A DNA stretch of 37,886 nt from Sphaeroforma sirkka. Its lineage: Eukaryota > Opisthokonta > Ichthyosporea > Ichthyophonida. Position numbers and translations under genes: made by a program. Every line of letters starts with the position of its first letter. The first letter of the stretch is position 1. Location of the stretch: the NCBI GenBank assembly GCA_001586965.3, contig LUCW03002236.1, positions 75,001 to 112,886 of the forward strand. Direction: 5' to 3'. Under the pieces are notes generated by a model that saw only the letters and a program-made list of their open reading frames with translations, searched no databases and was not told the DNA's origin. Positions 31,673-37,886 of the stretch are shown in pieces.

Positions 31673-34600
31673 AAAGCAAATGCACAACAGCAGGATGCGT
31701 CGTACGGTCGATATTGACAAGTCCTTTGCCTTGTAACCTGAATAGAGTGGTGTTAATTTCGTTTTCGGACATTTCCGACAGTTGAGCTTGCAGACCACTC
31801 TGCAGTTCTGTCCATGCCATCTAGAGTGACAAAAAAATAGAAGATATTGCAATGTATCAGGTCAGCGACACATGCAAACACTTCGACCAGAGGGGATTGA
31901 TAGGCCACATAGGAAATGAAACAGTAGGACATCAGTGAATAAAATACGTTGGAAGTAGAGTTTCTATATAGACACAAGTTCACGCAAAAATTGACGAGAT
32001 GGACTGCAACCATCACGCGACGGAAACAGCGTACAGAGTGTAATGCACGGTCACACGGAACCTTATACCCTATATCCGGTAGAGCAAAATCACGGTGCAC
32101 GTTATATAGATACGAGGAATTCCAAATGCAGGGTGCTAAGGAGTGTACCTTTCCGCCATTTCGTGACAGGAACAATAGCACAATGGCCGATGGGAGCTTC
32201 TGCGATGTCGCCCCATGCGCTAATAGTCGGAGAGAGCTAGACCTGCAAGGATTGAAATTCGTCTCAAGTAAGCAGCTAAAATATAAAAAGTTTTGGTTCA
32301 TATACACGTAGTTAAGAAAGATATGCGAATGTGTCATTTGTGCATGAGGAGCAGTTGAGTTGGCAGCGCGTACTACTGTGGTTTCTTGTCTCGTATAGAA
32401 TCTAAGGGTAACAATAAATCTTGTGGTTTCTTCCATACGAAGCTTTGAAAATCGGTTGAGAATGAGTGTGAACACGCAGCAGGGGGTACGTGGGCGAGAT
32501 ATATGACGTACGGATAAGTACACGAATGAAGCTGTACGTAACAGACGATTTTAGTTTCTATGGGCTTTTCGTAAGGTCGCCTAACACCTGTGTTGTTGCT
32601 CTTTTAACAGTGCCGACGAGTGATGCAAGAAGGAAAGCACCAAGTAGGCACTCGAACACTCCACTGATGTCAATCACAAGCAATACACGTACGGACAAAG
32701 ATGTATGCACTCACAACGGTCTCACTTGGGTATACCAGAAGATCTCGAATTGCGGTACAGTTTTCCTCACACAAAGCCCTACAGCATTGTTACAGGATAG
32801 TCCAAGTCCTAAAAACGTGCTTGAAAAGCACGGCTTACTAGCGCGAGCGCAATACTGTTTGGCGAATTCAACCAGCTATCATTTAGAACAAGCCCCGAGG
32901 AAGAGATGTACGCGAGACGAGTATCACAGCCACAACAGTACCGTGGCGTCAAGGTGGCCCATACCAATGTATGCGTATATGCACATAGAACCACCGACAT
33001 ACTCCCATTTTTGAAGCATGTTGTTGTCGACCGTAGCGCTCGTGCGTCTCTCTTTGATTTTGTGTCGTAACTGGTTGACCTCTGATTGTAATTTGGTCAA
33101 TGTGGGATTCTGCTTGACCATCTGAGCCTGTTCGTCGCTCTGTGCCTGAATCAGTCGATGGATTTACATCCAATAAGATTAATATCACTGAGGTCCTTAA
33201 TCTGTACTTTCCACCAAAATACTTATTGGATCACTTGTCCACACAGCGTACGCGAGTGAACTAAAACTTTAAGCATATTGAATCCATACAGGTGTGTATC
33301 CAATCAGAATGCCGAAGCAGTTGTAAAATTGTCTAATAGACACAACATATATCTCCAGCTGAACATGAAACACCAAATATAATCTAACTATAGTACACCG
33401 CAAAAAAAAAAAGCACCTTTCTGTTTTTTTGTTTACTCGCTTTTCCTCATACATCCAATTCTGGCATGAAATACAAGCACAAGTCAAGTAATCATGAACT
33501 CGTGACCAAACACTGTGACAACGCACATACCTTTATATCGGCCTTTAACTGGCGTAGTTGACTCTGCAGTTGCTCCATGGCCTCCGGCAGTACGCTGGCT
33601 CGGGCTGCAATGCAATTTATTCTTCAGCATGTTACAAACCGCTCATCAAGGAAGAAAGACGCAAAGAAGCATATGAAGCAAAAATGAGACAAGGAAGCAT
33701 GTGAATACTTTTAAGCAAGAAAGAGGCAAGGAAGCATGTGGATACTAAAAATGAGGTAAGGAAGTATGTGGATACTGTTAATATACAAAGGAGAATTTGA
33801 AATGCACTTGAACAAAGACTGTAGATGCATCTATACATGAGTTGCCAAGTACGCCCCTACGTTGGTATATATCATCAACTAGCTACAAAGCTACAGCCAA
33901 CGCCAGAGCCTGCACGGATGGTCTACTCAGCTTCAGAGGTACCACCGGATAACTACATTCAATTGATATTCCAGCTTTAGTGAACTACATTCAATTGATA
34001 TTCCAGCTTTAGTGAACTACATTCAATTGATATTCCAGCTTTAGTGAACGCACATGGCTTATTGCTTTGTTGTTGCTGACCACTTACCCTCTAGCACTTT
34101 GAGATTGGCATCCATATCGCTGACTTTATCGGTCTCCGTCCGACACTATACAGCAGGGAATGTAAGGACGATAGCCGAGGTGTATGAGCTCACAATTTAG
34201 TTCGCAATTTGGTTCGCAATTTACTAGTAGCTCACGACTCTTCGCCTGCACTTCATGCACTAAATCAAAGACGCCATGTATAAAATTCAATTTGTCGGTG
34301 GAACTAATTCGGTCAGGTGTAAGAGAAATACTACAAGTATATGTAAGCCTACCCAGACAGCGCTGACGTATATAGTATACAGCATGTTTTATGTCCAGAA
34401 AACCTGTACAGCTTTTGACAGCGGGTGTTTGACTGAGATCAATCAACTGATAAGAAACAATCGCATTTGCGTCCCATCCTGCGAAGATTAGTATTGAGCT
34501 CATCCGTCACGTGCGTTTGATGATGAACTACAACTAAACACATCCTCACTGTAGATAGAAACATCAGAAAACCATATACGTGCATGTCGTACAAGCACTA

Positions 34601-37600
34601 TAAAGCTTACACACTACTGGCCACTCACCTTCTCCTCCAGTCGCTTCACTTGTTTCTGAAGTGTGGTGGATTTGTTTTCGTTGTTCTCTTGCCTTAACAC
34701 CTCACGCAGTTGCGCATTTAGCCTCTCTCGTTCGTCCAGTAGCTGACTGACCTGTGGCCCATTTCGAACGTATGATCAATAACTAACAAGAATATACGCA
34801 CACACAATGTTAGATTCAGTAGTATCACACAATGTTATATTCAGTAGTATCTCATAATGTTAGATTCAGTAGTATTACATAAATAGTAGTACCACACAAT
34901 GTTATAGTCAACTGAATCATATTGTGATGAGTTGATCATAATCCAAATAGAATGATCAGATATCGATTTTAAACACACACACACACACACACAATGTATT
35001 GTCAGCAGTATCGGACCAGCTTAATCCCATTGTGATGACTGATCCTGCACTGAGGTATAATAAGATCTTTGACAGCGACATGTCCGGCCTGCTAGCGATA
35101 CGGTGCACAAAACCTGGATGATCTTGATATTGTCGGATAGCACATACAATCCACACAAACTACGAGCGAGCTCACATTGACACCTTCAGGCCTCGGAAGA
35201 AACATATAGAGATATGGCACCATAAAAGTATAAAGTTAAGCCGTACCCTTTCTCGCGCTTTGTTGAGTTCTAATTCGAGCGCTTGAACGGATTTGTGCTT
35301 CTCGCTGACCAGAATCTCGAAGTCTCTGGTGCCTCGGGCCTTCTTACGCTCAACAATACTGTCCAATTTGGAGCCTCCGCTCTATGCAGTGCAATGCACA
35401 TCAATTAACTGGTGAGTGTATCTGACCGAATGTTAAGCGTAAGGGGCTTCTTCAGCTCAACCCTACTGTTCGAATACAAACCGTTACACTGTATAGGCTT
35501 ACTGCTCGACAATTCAGGGAACGCCATAAACACGCCAGTGAATGATATGACATGCTGCTTGAAGATCGCTTAATGCTATGTAGTACACACAATCGAGCTC
35601 TCACAATGCTGCAATTGGGTTATCTAGCCGACCCACTGCAGGTTATGAGCGCTGAGGGGTGCACGAGTAGGTCACAGTACTAGAGATGACTAGCAATAAA
35701 AACCAATAGGGATCGTCCTCCTGCGTCGGTGGTAGCATTTTCATTGTAGGAAAATAAACCGGAAAAATAGCGTCTAGCTCATAGAACACTACACGTTATG
35801 TCGCTTTAGCTATCCGTACTACACACTCTTATGACGGCTGTTTGTTGGCTTGGTAGGCATTCTATAAACTATTGGCAGTGTGTATTCGACTAACTTGTTT
35901 TGCCGCATCTAAAGCAAGCGACACTCCTTATACGTTTGTTGAGGCATACTATAAGCTACTGTATATAGATAAAGTGCCACGTTCAAATTTCATCTGTAAC
36001 TACGAACTCTGTTGCAACTGTTTACTGTGACAGAGAGCCTGCACGGATTTTCCCACAGATCTAGTGCTGAAACGACAGGAAGTCAAAAGGCGCCTACGTA
36101 AGTACGCTAGCGAGATGTGTGCAAATTAGTGATACATCTATGATAACGTGATCGGTCGGGTTGTTATAAAACTTGTAATGTTCTCCAATTATGAATGATC
36201 CATCTTAATCCCTAAGCCCTGCGTGGTCCATAGGTATGTACGTGTAGCGACAGGCCTATGACTACCCTAAACCCATATAGCTTAGCTTTCTATAAATATA
36301 CACATGATAACTAGCTGAAACTCACCTGCCGCAGTTTATCCTTCAACGAGCTGATCGCAGCACACAATTGAAGGTGAGTGGTTTTCATCTGCTCGATCTC
36401 TTCCTCTTTCCCTACGCCACTGGACGATATAGGCAGAACAATGCAACACGAGTACCTCATTAGGCCAGTAAGAAAGAATTTGTAATCGACAGGCATTTTC
36501 CAGAGGCAAAATAAGTAGAGACCATTATTCAATATATGCGTAGAATTGCCCTAATCACTGCGAATAAGAACTGCGCCAATATAGCAACTTTACACGCGAT
36601 AGTCGCACTAACACATTATCATCTTCATACACTTAGATCAGTTATGAGAAGCCCGTATCACTGTCGATATTAAACTGTAGCACTTTTCAACCACGTTTTT
36701 TCTTTGTACTTGCAATGCAGGTTCAGAGATAATCACGAGATCGGATACCATGCCTAGGACTAAAGACAAAGACAAACTGAAAGTGAACGCTTTTCGAGAG
36801 CTCAACGCATCAATTTCAATACATAGACATCCAGCCCAACACAGTTGCGTTTAACGAATTTATTGTAATTAATTTGATACCAGCCACATGAAATTAGAAA
36901 GAAGCCATGAAATTACTTAAGTCTCACCCGATGATGAATGGCGAAGAGCTCGAATATTTTTTTTTTGCAGTCTACAGCACTGTTCATCATTTTTTCCCAC
37001 AGCCATTTATATATGTATGCACACTTTGACAACACAAACGTGTCCAACTCGAAACTGGTACAAAATTTACACACAGTGTATACAAGACTCACGAGGTTGT
37101 GAGTATGAACATTACGGACAGAACATGTCCTTGTTTCCACCGCAGTTTACTGCTAATTCTTTGTGACTTCTTGAGCATATATTTTACACCATGCCAGCCA
37201 TAATATTCACTTGCCCGGTATAATTTTTTACCGATATACTTAAAAATATTTGACATGGCATATGTCCATACCTTTCTATATATATTTCTTCCATAGCGGT
37301 GATGATCAGACCTACATCATCAGCGGCACGTGCGCTGGTAACGACCTTCTCTGCGTCTGAAAGCTCCTTGACAGTGCTGGTCATAGCACGCACACCCAGT
37401 GAACTACGGCGCCTAGGTAGAACAATACAAAAAAAAGTCGGTCAGATGTGTACGTACGTTACATCGATGTCATGCCGCAATTTCCGTGTACTGGCATATA
37501 ATCTTAATTGAGCAAGTGCATGTTGATTGAAACCCCAAAAGCTGTCGATTTAGTTGATTTACCAAAAACCAAGGTCCTGTGAGAGCCAACGTCAGAATCT

Positions 37601-37835
37601 AAAGAGTCATGTATGTATGGGGAGGCCTGTTCCCGACAATTTGTGTAGGTGTGAAGGTGAATGGTCGTATATCACGATTTCCTTGGAATGAGGTGAATGA
37701 GGGCGTGTGCTATGACAAATGATCTCATTGAGCATACAAATTGCCACAATGAGTACATGCAAGAGCGAACCCTTACCTATTTAAAACAGTTTTCCCATTG
37801 AACAGGGCATTCTCGATGGATGTACCCGGTCGGCG
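31671..37835 (-). CDS. Coiled-coil protein of unknown function, C-terminal part, 11 exons
   Basis: Minus-strand exons in order: 37835-37777, 37412-37272, 36971-36928, 36411-36326, 35381-35247, 34751-34629, 34145-34088, 33604-33531, 33145-33003, 32778-32736, 31820-31671. They total 1,056 nt (351 codons plus TAA) with every phase consistent. The start lies right of the window. The visible N-terminus is Arg/Ser-rich (RRPGTSIENALF, RRRSSLGVRAM), followed by repeated heptad-like stretches: EEEIEQMKTTHLQLCAAISS, LELELNKARERVSQLLDERE, LQKQVKRLEEK, MEQLQSQLRQLKADIK, LQSEVNQLRHKIKERR. The last exon has MSENEINTTLFRLQGKGLVN, which resembles the second half of a winged-helix or helical end domain; that is only an impression. 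The family was not recognised; structural, cytoskeletal or centrosomal proteins are possible. Donors are mixed (GTAAGG, GTATGG, GTGAGA, GTGAGT, GTACGG, GTATGT), less biased to GTATGT than in CSE1. The 43-nt exon at 32778 and the 44-nt exon at 36971 are the least certain, though both are required by phase. Confidence 0.8.
31821..32735 (-). other. Last intron of the coiled-coil gene, with a long open frame
   Basis: No repeat or domain is recognised. A 256-codon minus frame (32523-31753) covers most of it and overlaps the last exon in another frame; a 120-codon plus frame (31949-32311) lies inside. Neither has a known motif. Confidence 0.45.
33661..33780. repeat. Degenerate tandem repeat in an intron of the coiled-coil gene
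   Basis: AAGGAAGCATGTGGATACT-like units occur three times (near 33695, 33730 and 33760), with a looser copy at about 33665. Each is preceded by GAGRCA or GAGGTA. Confidence 0.8.
33951..34049. repeat. Three identical 32-bp tandem copies
   Basis: AACTACATTCAATTGATATT plus CCAGCTTTAGTG starts at 33951, 33983 and 34015 with no differences, in the intron just after the donor of exon 34145-34088. Perfect identity points to recent origin. Confidence 0.97.
34801..34912. repeat. 25-bp tandem repeat, three to four copies
   Basis: CACACAATGTTAGATTCAGT plus AGTAT starts at 34801, 34826 and 34851, followed by a partial unit and another CACACAATGTTATAG at 34893. Confidence 0.92.
34972..34993. repeat. (AC)n microsatellite
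   Basis: About eleven AC dinucleotides in an intron of the coiled-coil gene. Confidence 0.95.
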
Positions 37836-37886
37836 CTGAATAATCATGTGAGGGTTAAAAAATTGAATACTGGTGATTTTAAAATT

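Noticed and set aside
32490..33014. 174-codon plus-strand open frame
   Set aside because: It overlaps two well-supported minus-strand exons of the coiled-coil gene and has no recognisable motif.
1..37886. CRISPR array, bacterial operons or ribosome binding sites
   Set aside because: The arrays are degenerate minisatellites without spacers, and the genes are intron-bearing and eukaryotic.

Overview
The window looks like a eukaryotic nuclear locus. Its two host genes are rich in spliceosomal introns (GT...AG, often GTATGT donors). The introns are 140-1,030 bp in the first gene and 330-950 bp in the second, and the space between the genes is filled with decayed Ty1/copia retrotransposons. The first gene's protein is very close to animal exportin-2, which with the intron density suggests a unicellular relative of animals or an early-branching fungus. 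That placement is inference; no rRNA or other marker is present.

Layout. (1) 511-10569, + strand: the last 14 exons of CSE1 (exportin-2, the importin-alpha re-exporter), 631 codons plus stop with every exon phase consistent; the 5' exons lie left of the window. (2) 12483-14608, + strand: a six-exon gene for a Ulp1-type (C48) cysteine protease with a visible His-Asp-Gln-Cys set but two in-frame stops. (3) 14749-15664: a 916-bp element with 50-bp terminal inverted repeats and a foldable core. (4) 15666-19597, + strand: a broken copia element. (5) 20730-27328, - strand: a second, different copia element, also broken, with a ~1.3-kb foreign block in its reverse transcriptase. (6) 27329-31666: no gene recognised. 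(7) 31671-37835, - strand: the last 11 exons of a coiled-coil protein gene, 351 codons plus stop, phases all consistent; its 5' end lies right of the window. The two host genes converge on the repeat-filled middle.

The most notable signal cuts across these units: short tandem duplications that span exon-intron junctions. In CSE1, the introns before exons 3, 6 and 9 carry degenerate copies of the start of the next exon, and the introns after exons 5 and 7 carry tandem copies of the preceding donor region. In the protease gene an acceptor region is repeated and a whole 75-nt phase-symmetric exon is duplicated. The second copia element also has two internal tandem duplications in pol. The genome therefore seems prone to local duplication of 40-260 bp, which would enlarge introns and leave decoy splice sites behind.
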